64,000 nucleotides of DNA from CAVWCQ01 sp963753545 (GTDB taxonomy: Bacteria; Chloroflexota; Anaerolineae; Aggregatilineales; Aggregatilineaceae), in the NCBI GenBank assembly GCA_963753545.1, contig CAVWCQ010000008.1, positions 2,666,001-2,730,000 of the forward strand. The letters are read 5' to 3'. Below are positions 48,419 through 57,432 of this stretch, one piece after another. Below the pieces are notes generated by a model. It was given only the letters and a program-made list of their open reading frames with translations, was not told the origin of the DNA and made no database searches. The stretch's first letter is position 1; each line of letters begins with the position of its first letter. Position numbers and translations under genes: made by a program.

Positions 48419-49183
48419 ATGACTGAATATCTGTATGGACGGTGGTCTGTTCTCGAAAGTCTGCGCTCTGGCCGGCGCGACTTTCAACAGCTTTTACTGG
48501 CCGAAGGTGTCGATGAAAAAGGCATTGTCGATACGATCAATGCTGCTGCCGTAGAGCGGGGCGTTAAGGTCCGCCGTGTTCCGCGCCGGGTGATCGACGA
48601 TCTATCCAAAAACGCTAACCACCAGGGTGTCGCACTGCGTGTGGAAACCTATCCTTACGTGGAGATGGACACCATTCTGGAGGCAGCCCGCGAGCGGAAC
48701 GAAGCACCTTTCCTCCTGGTCCTGGATCTGCTCAAAGACCCGCAGAACGTGGGGGCCATGCTGCGCGTAGCCGATGCGGTTGGTGTTCACGGCATTTTGC
48801 TCCAGGAGCGGCGCGGCGTGGATATCACACCAGCGGTGGTGAATGCCTCGTCGGGCGCGGTGGAGCATCTGAATGTGTCCATCGTCACCAATCTGGTCAC
48901 ATCCATGCGCGAATTGAAGGAACAAGGGGTGTGGCTGGTTGGGCTGGATATTGGGCCCGACACAATGACCATGGACAAAGTGGATCTGAACCGATCCATC
49001 GCCCTGGTGATGGGCAGCGAAGGCGAAGGACTGCGCCGCCTTGTGCGCGAAACATGCGATATGCGCATTACCCTGCCCATGCGCGGACATGTGAAAAGCC
49101 TCAACGTTGCGACAGCAGGATCAATCGCGTTATACGCCGCATGGCAGGCGCGCGGCTGGCAAGGATGGAATCCTGGAATTTAA
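48419..49183 (+). CDS. rlmB: TrmH/SpoU-family rRNA methyltransferase, RlmB-like
   Basis: This 254-residue SPOUT enzyme methylates a ribose 2'-OH in RNA; by context and length it is the RlmB (23S G2251) type. The N-terminal substrate-binding domain starts YLYGRWSVLESLRSG. The SPOUT motifs are VLDLLKDPQNVGAMLRVADAVG, VMGSEGEGLRRL and ITLPMRGHVKSLNVATAGSIALY, including the trefoil-knot residues N, E and S. ATG 48419 follows AAGGAA and is 96 bases after cysS. Confidence 0.9.
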   Translation: MTEYLYGRWSVLESLRSGRRDFQQLLLAEGVDEKGIVDTINAAAVERGVKVRRVPRRVIDDLSKNANHQGVALRVETYPYVEMDTILEAARERNEAPFLLVLDLLKDPQNVGAMLRVADAVGVHGILLQERRGVDITPAVVNASSGAVEHLNVSIVTNLVTSMRELKEQGVWLVGLDIGPDTMTMDKVDLNRSIALVMGSEGEGLRRLVRETCDMRITLPMRGHVKSLNVATAGSIALYAAWQARGWQGWNPGI

Positions 49184-49259
49184 GCGTGACAGGTTGCAGC
49201 AGGACCTGTGCCAGCCGTAACTAGACGCGCTTTACAAGCCGTCATACGCTGTAAATAGA

Positions 49260-49373
49260 GAAGCCGATCCCCGGCGATCTGGAACCAACACACATTGAAC
49301 AGGGCATATAACCGTCTGCGACGGCCAGCCCACTTACGTTTTGAGGTTCAGCAACACGCCGGGGATCGGCTTC
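49260..49373 (+). ncRNA. Candidate structured RNA closed by a perfect 17-bp stem
   Basis: The 17-base arm GAAGCCGATCCCCGGCG (49260-49276) has its exact reverse complement at 49357-49373, enclosing 80 bases. Inside are a second weaker stem (CTGGAACC with GGTTCAG) and a short hairpin CCGTC-tgc-GACGG. Nested stems of this kind suggest a folded RNA such as a riboswitch or small RNA, or a remnant of a mobile element. The interval 49184-49569 contains no gene. No T-run follows the outer stem. Confidence 0.5.
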
Positions 49374-49569
49374 CGCTTTGTTTCCCACCGTAGGCTAATC
49401 ATCGGGTGTGCTCCCCGCATTCTCCGCTATACTTTGACAGCCAATAGGGCGAATGTTACGATTAAGACAGCGTCAATACTCTGGAGCACCGACTGGGGGG
49501 TGTGTGCACTCGCTGGTCTTTTGTTTGTCTACCAACCCTGCTCGACAAGAGAATTGAGGCGGAGGGATT

Positions 49570-50847
49570 ATGTATATCCGTCGTGACAAATCGAATTTAC
49601 ACTTTGGTCGCCAGAGCAGGCGGGGCAACAGCCGCGCGTTAATCATCATCTGGCTGGTGACTATGGGTATCATCGTCGGTATTATCTGGCGCTTCAACGC
49701 TGTACAAAGCTGGGCGCTTGCCCATGTTGGCAGCGAACCTACCGCAACGATGGATGCAGTCACGCTGGCAGAATTAGGCGAACGGGCCTACTGGAACGGT
49801 GACCTGGAAACGTCGATCCAGTATTATTCGAGAGCGGCAGCGCTGGCCCCACGAGATATCGATATTCAGTTCGAATATGGCCGCATGCTTATTTATCGCA
49901 GCTACGCGGGACGCAGCTACGGCTATCGTGCTGAACAAGCGCTCAAAGTAGCCGAGGATGCGGTAAAGGTCGATAAAGACAACCCCCGTGCCCAGGCCCT
50001 CCTATGTCTTGCCCTCCTGGAAAACGGGCGCTCCGAAGAGGCGATTCAGGCCGGGCTGCGCGCGACCAACCTTGCCCCGTTATATGCCGAGGGCCATGCT
50101 TACCTATCGATGGCTTATTTTTGGGCCAAGCGGCCTAACCTGGCATTCACATCTGCCGAAACTGCCGTTGACAGGGATCCCAACAGCCTGGATGCGCGGC
50201 GCGCACTGGCGCTCAGCCTGGCTTATGTAGGCGAGTACGATGCTTCAATTCAACAGTTCGAGCGAGCGATCCAGATTTATCCCAGGCTGGATGTACTGTA
50301 CTTCGAGTTAGCCGTTTACTATATCGTGCAAAACAATTACGATGCCGCCATTGCCGCCTACGATCAGGTTCTGGCGATGGAACCGAACAACGTGAAGGCC
50401 TACACGCGCAAGTGCGAAACCTATACGACCATGCGTGACGATGCCAAGGCTGAAGAAGCCTGCCAGGAGGCCATCAACCTGGACGCCACCTATCCAGAAG
50501 CATACCGGCAGCTTGGTATGATCCAGTACATGCGAAAAAACTACGAGGGAGCTATCGAGTCGTTTGAGACGTGCGCTAACCTGCAAACGGCCCAGGGTAT
50601 TCCCTTAGGCGAGCAGGAAATCGAGTGTTATTACATTCGCGGACTGGCGCAGTCCCTGCTGGCACGCTGTGATCTGGCATGGCCGATTTTCCAGGACGCT
50701 TTGAGTATGAACCCTGACGAAATCATCAAAGGGTATATTACTCAAGGAATGCAGTTGTGCGTGACCTATGGCGATAAAGATCCGAGCGAGATTCCAACGC
50801 CGATCCCCACAGAAGCGCCTCTGCCGGACCCGATTGGTATTTACTAA
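49570..50847 (+). CDS. Membrane-anchored TPR protein
   Basis: This 425-residue protein has a basic N-terminus, one membrane helix (about 24-42) and at least six TPR units (ELGERAYWNGDLETSIQYYSRAAALAP; ALLENGRSEEAIQAGLRATNLAP; ALAYVGEYDASIQQFERAIQIYP; YIVQNNYDAAIAAYDQVLAMEPNN; MIQYMRKNYEGAIESFETCANL), ending in a Pro/Thr tail. The TPR domain is probably extracytoplasmic. The partner is unknown. The following gene encodes a similar protein one base later, so they are a likely pair. Confidence 0.82.
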   Translation: MYIRRDKSNLHFGRQSRRGNSRALIIIWLVTMGIIVGIIWRFNAVQSWALAHVGSEPTATMDAVTLAELGERAYWNGDLETSIQYYSRAAALAPRDIDIQFEYGRMLIYRSYAGRSYGYRAEQALKVAEDAVKVDKDNPRAQALLCLALLENGRSEEAIQAGLRATNLAPLYAEGHAYLSMAYFWAKRPNLAFTSAETAVDRDPNSLDARRALALSLAYVGEYDASIQQFERAIQIYPRLDVLYFELAVYYIVQNNYDAAIAAYDQVLAMEPNNVKAYTRKCETYTTMRDDAKAEEACQEAINLDATYPEAYRQLGMIQYMRKNYEGAIESFETCANLQTAQGIPLGEQEIECYYIRGLAQSLLARCDLAWPIFQDALSMNPDEIIKGYITQGMQLCVTYGDKDPSEIPTPIPTEAPLPDPIGIY

Positions 50848-50848
50848 T

Positions 50849-52150
50849 ATGTATCTGCGAACGCCCAAACGATACCGGGCCGGTAAACAGCGCCGCCAAC
50901 TACGCCTGATCTCGCGCCGCACCATTTTTCTGGCTGTGGTGGCGGTGTTCGGCGTACTGCTGGCCCGGTACATCCTCAACCATCCGACACAAGCGCAGGA
51001 TATCCGCGAGAATATTTCGTCCGAAGCAGACCAACTGGTCAGCAGCGTGCGAACGCAGGTTGCGCCCAAACCAGAACCAACAGCAACACCCAATCTTGAT
51101 ACGGCACAAACGGAGTGTGACGCCGCCTATCTGCAAGGCGACCTGGAAAAGGCCATTGAGCAGTGCACTATTCTGGCCCAAAACAATCCGAACGACACAA
51201 CCCTGCACTACAGCCTGACACACTTGCTGATTATCACGTCCAATGGGGGCCTGAACGCAAATCGCATTGATGAGGCGATAAACGCGGCAAATCAGACGAT
51301 CAACGCCAGCCCCGAAGCGCCGCAAGGATGGGCGATCCGGGCGATGGCGCTTGATTGGAACCAGCAGTATGGGCTGGCTCTGGCCTCCGCGCTGCAGGCC
51401 AAAGCGCTTGATCCCGATTTCGCGCCAACCTATGCTTTTCTGGGCGAAATTTATCATGACCTGGGCCGGGATGACCTGGCTTTCCCGTATATCGATCAGG
51501 CTATTTCGTTGGATACGGGCGGCATTGCCCTGGCTGACGCATTCCGCAACCGGGGCATGATCTATTCCAGCCAGGCTGAATATGAGGATGCTATTCAGGC
51601 TTACGAAATCGCCGTCAAACAAGCACCGCATCACCCCTATATTGCCGTTGAACTGGCAAATAATTACGTAGCGATGGGCGACCTGGATACGGCTATCGCG
51701 ACGATCTCCAGCTCTCTGGACCAGAATCCAAATTCACCAACGCTGTTTTGGGCACTGGGATATCTCTATGTGCGCAACGGCATGAAGGAGAAGGGCTACG
51801 AATATTACCGCCGCTGCCTGGACTTTGACGCCGAAAATGTGTCGTGCCTATCGTACCTGGGCGGCTTGCAGTTGGACGATGGCGATTATCCATCTGCCAT
51901 AACCACTTTGCAGCAGGCGATTGAACTCGGTTCGCAGGATATGGACGATTATCTGGAACTTGGACATGCCCTGGCGACAACCGAGCGCTGCGCCGATGCT
52001 ATCCCCTACTTACAACAGGGCTACCAGATGGCTGTTGAAGCTGGAAACACGGATATGCAGGCGAAATTTATGACGCGTCTGCAATCGTGCAATGCTGCGC
52101 CTTTGATCGCGGTTCCGACAAGCACTCCCAGCCCCTCACCCACACCCTGA
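50849..52150 (+). CDS. Membrane-anchored TPR protein
   Basis: This 433-residue relative of the preceding gene starts one base after its stop, which implies coupled expression. Basic N-terminus, one membrane helix (about 25-45), a Pro/Thr linker (PKPEPTATPN), then TPR units (DAAYLQGDLEKAIEQCTILAQNNPND; AFLGEIYHDLGRDDLAFPYIDQAI; MIYSSQAEYEDAIQAYEIAVKQAP; GDLDTAIATISSSLDQNPNS; LQLDDGDYPSAITTLQQAIELGS) and a Ser/Pro/Thr tail. Its function is unknown. Confidence 0.82.
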   Translation: MYLRTPKRYRAGKQRRQLRLISRRTIFLAVVAVFGVLLARYILNHPTQAQDIRENISSEADQLVSSVRTQVAPKPEPTATPNLDTAQTECDAAYLQGDLEKAIEQCTILAQNNPNDTTLHYSLTHLLIITSNGGLNANRIDEAINAANQTINASPEAPQGWAIRAMALDWNQQYGLALASALQAKALDPDFAPTYAFLGEIYHDLGRDDLAFPYIDQAISLDTGGIALADAFRNRGMIYSSQAEYEDAIQAYEIAVKQAPHHPYIAVELANNYVAMGDLDTAIATISSSLDQNPNSPTLFWALGYLYVRNGMKEKGYEYYRRCLDFDAENVSCLSYLGGLQLDDGDYPSAITTLQQAIELGSQDMDDYLELGHALATTERCADAIPYLQQGYQMAVEAGNTDMQAKFMTRLQSCNAAPLIAVPTSTPSPSPTP

Positions 52151-52198
52151 AAGCAACCTCGGCGATTAGCAATCTCACCACTGAATGCTCATTTTAGC

Positions 52199-52227
52199 TT
52201 GACATAGTGCTCGAACACTGCTAATAT
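52199..52227 (+). promoter_or_regulatory. Sigma-70-type promoter of groESL
   Basis: TTGACA (52199-52204), 17-base spacer and TAATAT (52222-52227) form a near-consensus promoter, 12 bases ahead of the CIRCE element. Confidence 0.9.
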
Positions 52228-52238
52228 TTTGGGCAGAA

Positions 52239-52264
52239 TTAGCACTCTTCGTTGAGAGTGCTAA
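52239..52264 (+). promoter_or_regulatory. CIRCE operator (HrcA site) with an 8-base spacer
   Basis: TTAGCACTC and GAGTGCTAA are separated by eight bases (TTCGTTGA); the consensus spacer is nine. It overlaps the likely transcript start and predicts heat-inducible HrcA repression of groESL. The missing base may be a sequencing error given the indel rate. Confidence 0.93.
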
Positions 52265-52307
52265 CGCGTCTAGCTTATTTGGAAAGCTGATTTGGAGGGA
52301 TTGAAGG

Positions 52308-52608
52308 ATGGCTCTTAAACTGCGTCCTCTGGCTGATCGTCTGGTCGTTGAACCCATTGAGCGCGAAGAAACCTTTGCGGGCGGTGCGCTTGTTTTGCCT
52401 GAAACGGCGAAAGAAAAGCCGCAGCAGGGCCGCGTATCTGGCTGCCGGCCCCGGCCGCCTGGAAGACAACGGCAAGCGCACTCCGCTGGAAGTGAAAGTG
52501 GACGACATCGTGCTCTTTGCCAAGTATTCGGGCACGGAAATCAAGGTCGAGAACAAGAAAGTTCTGATTCTCAAAGAGACCGACATTCTGGCTGTTGTTG
52601 AAGGTTAA
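52308..52608 (+). CDS. groES: Co-chaperonin GroES (frameshifted)
   Basis: GroES caps the GroEL ring; about 99 residues. The start KLRPLADRLVVEPIEREE and mobile loop EETFAGGALVLPETAKEKPQQG are in the first frame. Removing one T at about 52431 joins GRV to LAAGPGRLEDNGKRTPLEVKVDDIVLFAKYSG. GGAGG nine bases before ATG 52308. It lies under the promoter and CIRCE site and 29 bases before groEL. Confidence 0.95.
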
Positions 52609-52637
52609 TCCAGTCTTAAAGTGAGGAGAAATGATCT

Positions 52638-54268
52638 ATGCCTAAGCAGCTTGCTTTTAGTGAAGATTCCCGCCGCCGTCTGAAGGCCGGCATTGATATG
52701 CTGGCGAATGCCGTTGCGACCACGCTTGGTCCCAAGGGCCGTAATGTCGCGCTCGACAAGAAATTCGGCGCGCCCACCATCACCCACGACGGCGTGACCG
52801 TTGCCAAAGAAATCGAACTGGAAGATCCCTATGAAAACATGGGCGCGCAGCTTCTGAAGGAAGCCGCGACCAAGACCAACGATATCGCCGGTGACGGTAC
52901 GACCACCGCGACCGTGCTGGCCCAGGCGATTGTGAACGAAGGCCTGAAGAACGTTGCCGCTGGCGCGAATCCGATGCTGCTCAAGCGCGGTATTGAAGTC
53001 GCCGCCAATAGCGTTGCTCAGGCGATCCGCGAAATGGCGCATCGAAATCAGCACGAAGGAAGAAATCGCCTCGGTTGCCGCTATCAGCGCCCAGGACCAG
53101 GAAATCGGTGACCTGATCGCGGATGTGATGGACAAAGTTGGCAAAGACGGCGTGATCACCGTTGAAGAGAGCAAGGGTCTCGAATTCGAAACCGAGTATG
53201 TCGAAGGTATGCAGTTTGATCGCGGCTACATTTCGCCCTACTTCATCACCAGCCCCGACACGATGGAAGCCGTCATCAATGACGCTTACATCCTGATCCA
53301 CGACAAGAAGATCTCGGCGGCGCAGGATCTCGTCCCGATCCTGGAAAAACTGCTCCAGATTGGCAAGCGCGAACTGGTGATCATCGCCGAAGACGTCGAC
53401 GGCGAAGCGCTGGCGACGCTGGTCCTCAACAAGCTGCGCGGTATGCTGAACGTCGTGGCCGTCAAGGCCCCCGGCTTCGGTGATCGCCGCAAGGCCATGC
53501 TGCAGGACATCGCCGTCCTGACCGGCGGCACGGTCATCACCGAAGAACTGGGCCGCAAGCTGGAATCCGTCCGGATTGACGACCTGGGACGCGCGGGCAA
53601 GGTCGTCTGCACCAAGAACGACACCACGATTGTCGACGGCGCGGGCGATCGAGACGGCGATCAAGGGCCGCGTGGACGAAATCCGCGTGGAAATCGACAA
53701 CTCGACCAGCGACTATGACCGCGAGAAGCTGCAGGAACGTCTGGCGAAGCTGAGCGGCGGCGTGGCGGTGATCGGCGTTGGCGCGGCGACTGAAACCGAA
53801 CTGAAGGAAAAGAAGCACCGCGTCGAAGACGCCCTGAGCGCGACCCGCGCCGCCGTTGAAGAAGGCATTGTTCCCGGCGGTGGTGTCGCTCTGATCAACG
53901 CGATGAGCGCGCTCGATGGTCTGAAGCTTGACTGCGATGACGAGAACACAGGCGTGCAGATTGTTCGCCGTGCGCTCGAAGCCCCGATGCGCAAGATCGT
54001 TAGCAACGCGGGTCTGGATGGCGGCGTGATCCAGCAGCAGGTGATCAACGAGCAGAAGGCGAAGAAGAACACGAACATCGGCTACGATGTGATGAGCGGC
54101 CAGTTCGTGGACATGATCAAGGCGGGCATCATCGACCCGGCGAAGGTGACACGCGGCGCGCTCGAAAACGCAGCCAGCATCGCGGGTATGATCCTGACCA
54201 CCGAAGCCCTGATCACCGACATCCCGCAGGAAAAGGCCCCGTCTGCTCCGCAGATGCCTGAGTACTAG
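52638..54268 (+). CDS. groEL: Chaperonin GroEL (two frameshifts)
   Basis: About 543 residues, ATP-dependent chaperonin. Motifs include TTLGPKGRNVALDK, GDGTTTATVLAQAI, SVAAISAQDQEIGDLIADVM, VITVEESKGLEFETEYVEGMQFDRGYISPYF, VKAPGFGDRRKAML and GIVPGGGVAL. Extra bases at 53040 (C) and 53656-53657 (G) shift the frame; removal restores AIREMAIEISTKEE and GAGDRDAIKGRVDEIR. The C-terminus is PQMPEY, without a Gly-Met tail. AGTGAGGAG precedes the ATG. The chaperonin is essential, so these are errors. Confidence 0.96.
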
Positions 54269-54324
54269 ACCACTGTGGGCACGGCTTAGCTCCGCACGCA
54301 AGCAGCGCCCCTACAAATGGAACG

Positions 54325-54359
54325 AAAACGGCTTCACCTGATAGGTGAGGCCGTTTTTT
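54325..54359 (+). terminator. Rho-independent terminator of groESL
   Basis: AAAACGGCTTCACCT and AGGTGAGGCCGTTTTTT form a long stem with a 3-base loop and a T-run, about 57 bases after groEL. Confidence 0.9.
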
Positions 54360-54390
54360 ATTTATTAGTGGCATCCCGCGCTGGATTTGT

Positions 54391-54408
54391 GTACACTCGC
54401 GCGTGTAC
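54391..54408. promoter_or_regulatory. Inverted repeat upstream of the kinase gene
   Basis: GTACAC-tcgcgc-GTGTAC is a perfect 6-bp-arm inverted repeat 42 bases before the kinase start. It could be an operator; no protein is implied. Confidence 0.35.
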
Positions 54409-54450
54409 GGGTACCCCGGAAAACGGCGTTATCAGGAACCAGATAAACAC

Positions 54451-55783
54451 ATGGATGACATTCTGATCGGGACAACACTAGGCGGTTATCAAATTGTCGA
54501 CGAAGTGGGACGGGGCGGCATGGCAACGGTTTACCGTGCCCACCAACTCTCGATGAACCGCGATGTTGCCCTCAAAGTGCTGCCTCCACAATTCCTGCAC
54601 CAGGCGACCTCCCTGGACCGCTTTAAACAAGAGGCCAGTATCGTAGCCCACCTGGAACACCGGGCGATTGTTCCCGTTCATGATTACGGCGAATACGAGG
54701 GCATACCGTACATTGTCATGCGCTATATGGATGGCGGTTCAGTCGATGAACTGCTGGCTAGATGCACCCATTCTCCCTGATCGGACACTGACCATACTGG
54801 AACAGATTGCCCCCGCACTGGATTACGCGCATCGCGAGGGCGTGCTGCACCGCGATCTGAAGCCGAGCAATATTCTATTAGACTCGAATGGGGATGCCTA
54901 TATCACGGACTTCGGGATTGCTCGTTTTTTGGGAACTAATCCCAAACCGCTGACGACCAGCGGTGTGGTTGGTACACCATCCTATATGTCGCCAGAACAG
55001 GCGCAGGGGCACGACCTGGATGGACGGAGCGATGTTTATGCGCTGGGGGTTGTTCTGTACGAAATGCTGACCGGAGTCCGGCCTTTTGAGGGCGAAACTC
55101 CATACAGCGTTGCCGTCAAACATGTCACAGAAGCGCCGCCTTCACCCTGCTCGATCAATCCCAAGCTGACGCGCAGCATCGAACTTGTTTTGCTGAAATG
55201 TCTGGCAAAAAAGCCGGATCTACGTTTCACCACTGCCAGCGAACTCGCTACAGCACTCAAGACAGCCATTGATAATCCCACTGCGGGAACAATGGTCCTG
55301 GAAGAAATGCCGGAGACAGAACCGTCGCTGAGAGAAGCGCTGCAAGCGGGGGCGCTGCGCCGCAGACTGGCGGCTGCCCAGCCCGTCTCGCCGCCTGTTG
55401 CGTCCATACCCTCCATCTATCCACCCAACGACCGCCTATCGCCTTCTGGCATCCAGTTTATGCCCGCCTACGTCCCGTCCCATTCGTATACAGGGCCTCT
55501 TGTACGAGGACGCAAACGGAAGGCTTCACGCTCCCCATCGTGGCTCACCTGGGCGCTGCTGGCTCTGCTGATCGGCGGACTGCTGCTCTCCATGATCCTG
55601 ACTGGCGTTTACCTGATGAATTCGGGCGGATCGCCGAGCAGTGGGCAATTTACCAACGAGGATTACAGCAGCACGGCTGTCTTTAAACTGACAGCAACCA
55701 AAGAGGCCCTGTCAGGCATTATGCCTACCCTGCCTCCCACCAACACCCCTCGCGTGTTCCCCCTGGGAGCTGGCAGCGACTAA
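54451..55783 (+). CDS. PASTA-less Ser/Thr protein kinase with membrane anchor (frameshifted)
   Basis: About 443 residues. The kinase domain (about 1-270) has the Gly loop EVGRGGMATVY, catalytic Lys in ALKV, HRDLKPSNIL, DFGIARF and the activation segment TTSGVVGTPSYMSPEQAQG. A linker leads to a membrane helix (about 365-390: LTWALLALLIGGLLLSMILTGVYL) and a short Thr/Ser-rich exported tail, with no PASTA repeats. It should phosphorylate cytoplasmic proteins. One extra T near 54759 splits it; removal restores VDELLADAPILPDRT. The next gene overlaps its operon. Confidence 0.9.
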
Positions 55784-55799
55784 CAGCACAGGAGAAGCT

Positions 55800-57377
55800 A
55801 TGCTCAATCCATTCAAAATGTTTAATCGTCTGGCGTGGCTTGCTATGCTGCTCTTTGGCACAGGCACGGCGGCAATGGTAGCCGTCGTCGTGCTGGCAAC
55901 TGACGGCCTCGGCAGCCGCGATCTGATCAACCTGCCCACTATTCCTGGCCAACAGACGCAGCAGCAAACTACCGCCCCAGAACCGGAAGTCAAGCTTAAT
56001 GACGTAGTAGACAAACGGCCTGTGTTTGAGAATGTTCCTCTCCCGAGCGAAATATCCACCAAACCCAGTGTCGTGGGAACCAATTTCACGCTGGCGATCA
56101 TCCTCGCCATCATCTTTGGAGTCGTCTCAACCATTCTGGGCAATATTATCCGTGAAGAGGAAGAAACATTTGAACGGTGGTTTTTCGCCATTCCGATCAT
56201 CGGACCTTTCTTTCGGGCGCTGACCTGGACGGCTGGACGAGGCGTCCAACGCGGGTGCCTCACTCTGCCGATCATCGTGATCATTTTTGCCCTGTATGGG
56301 ATCATTTTTTCCTTTCTCGAAGATGGGCTGAGCCTGTTCACGCCCCAAGGAATGCAGCTTGCGCTGGTCATGGCAATGAGTGTCGGCCTGATCAGCCTGG
56401 CGGGGGATGTGGCGCAGCGGCAGGTAGCCCGCTTCTGGCGACGTACCGCCAAGTTCGGCCTTTACCCGGCGAATCTGGTGATTGCCAGCATCACAACTCT
56501 TTTCTCTCGCATGCTCAGCCTCTCGCCCGGCATTGTGTTTGGCGTTCCCGGCGGGGCCGATATTGATCTCAAAGACGAGCCTCGCTTCCGCGAAGTCGTG
56601 CTGGCCCTAACGACGCTGGCGGTGATCGTCGTGTTCGGTGGACTTGGGTGGGGCGCGGCAACGCTCATCCGCGATGTCGGGGATCGCACCATGTCGATCA
56701 GCCAGGCAGAGTTTTCCGGCCCGCTGGCCCAATTAGGGCTTTCTATCGGCCTCGCCTTATTCCTGGTTGCCATCCAGACCAGCTTTTTTGAGATGGTTCC
56801 ACTCACGGCGACGTTTGGCAGTGACATTTTCCGCTGGAATCCCCTCATCTGGTTTGCGGCATTTGTCCCTGTCGCCTTCGCCTTTTTGCACACACTGCTC
56901 AATCCGAACAGCAGCTATCTGGACGCCTTCCGGCATGCAAACGTGCAGGTATTGAGCGTGATGATCATTATCCTGACGGCAATTACGGCGCTGCTGTGGA
57001 TATATTTCCATGTGATCCGCCAGGAAGAACCGCAGCCGCCATATCCAGGCGCGCCCTATGGAGCACCGCCGCCACAATACCCCGCTGCTCCACCTTATCG
57101 GCAGCCGGCACCGCCGCAAGGCCCGCCGCCACAACCAAACCGACCTATTCAGCAGAACGTGCCGCCGCCAGCATTCGGCCCAGCCCCACAGCAGCAACCG
57201 CCGCGCCCTGGTGCCGTTCAGCCGCCCCGTCCGAACACTTATGTCCCACCACCGATTGTGATCAGCGACAATGTGCCGCCGCCGATTGTCATCAGCGATA
57301 AGCCCGACCAACCCAGGCCAGATGACCAGGGGCAGCGGAAACCACCGTCCGATGATGAGGACGAAGATATCATTTAA
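55800..57377 (+). CDS. Multi-TM protein with Pro-rich cytoplasmic tail
   Basis: This 525-residue protein has an N-terminal membrane helix, an exported Pro/Thr segment, then about seven further helices (FTLAIILAIIFGVVSTILG, LPIIVIIFALYGIIFSFL, LALVMAMSVGLISLAG..., VVLALTTLAVIVVFGGLGWG and others), and a tail of about 120 residues rich in Pro/Gln (PPYPGAPYGAPPPQYPAAPP) that ends acidic (SDDEDEDII). I do not recognise the family. AGGAGAAGCT ATG and its position 16 bases after the kinase suggest the kinase may phosphorylate it, which is inferred from context only. Confidence 0.75.
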   Translation: MLNPFKMFNRLAWLAMLLFGTGTAAMVAVVVLATDGLGSRDLINLPTIPGQQTQQQTTAPEPEVKLNDVVDKRPVFENVPLPSEISTKPSVVGTNFTLAIILAIIFGVVSTILGNIIREEEETFERWFFAIPIIGPFFRALTWTAGRGVQRGCLTLPIIVIIFALYGIIFSFLEDGLSLFTPQGMQLALVMAMSVGLISLAGDVAQRQVARFWRRTAKFGLYPANLVIASITTLFSRMLSLSPGIVFGVPGGADIDLKDEPRFREVVLALTTLAVIVVFGGLGWGAATLIRDVGDRTMSISQAEFSGPLAQLGLSIGLALFLVAIQTSFFEMVPLTATFGSDIFRWNPLIWFAAFVPVAFAFLHTLLNPNSSYLDAFRHANVQVLSVMIIILTAITALLWIYFHVIRQEEPQPPYPGAPYGAPPPQYPAAPPYRQPAPPQGPPPQPNRPIQQNVPPPAFGPAPQQQPPRPGAVQPPRPNTYVPPPIVISDNVPPPIVISDKPDQPRPDDQGQRKPPSDDEDEDII

Positions 57378-57380
57378 ACA

Positions 57381-57419
57381 AAAAAACCGGGGGCTTCACG
57401 TGGAGTCCCCGGTTTTTTT
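57381..57419. terminator. Bidirectional terminator
   Basis: AAAAAACCGGGGGC and TCCCCGGTTTTTTT pair around a short loop between convergent genes ending at 57377 (+) and 57433 (-). Both strands give a T-run. Confidence 0.9.
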
Positions 57420-57432
57420 GGAGCCAGAAAAC

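Noticed and set aside
49260..49373. tRNA gene
   Set aside because: The nested stems do not give a cloverleaf; a GGTTCAG segment is present but no acceptor stem or anticodon arm of correct size fits.
52308..54268. Broken groES and groEL as pseudogenes
   Set aside because: The breaks are single-base and the joined proteins are normal across their length; a bacterium without the only visible chaperonin operon is unlikely.
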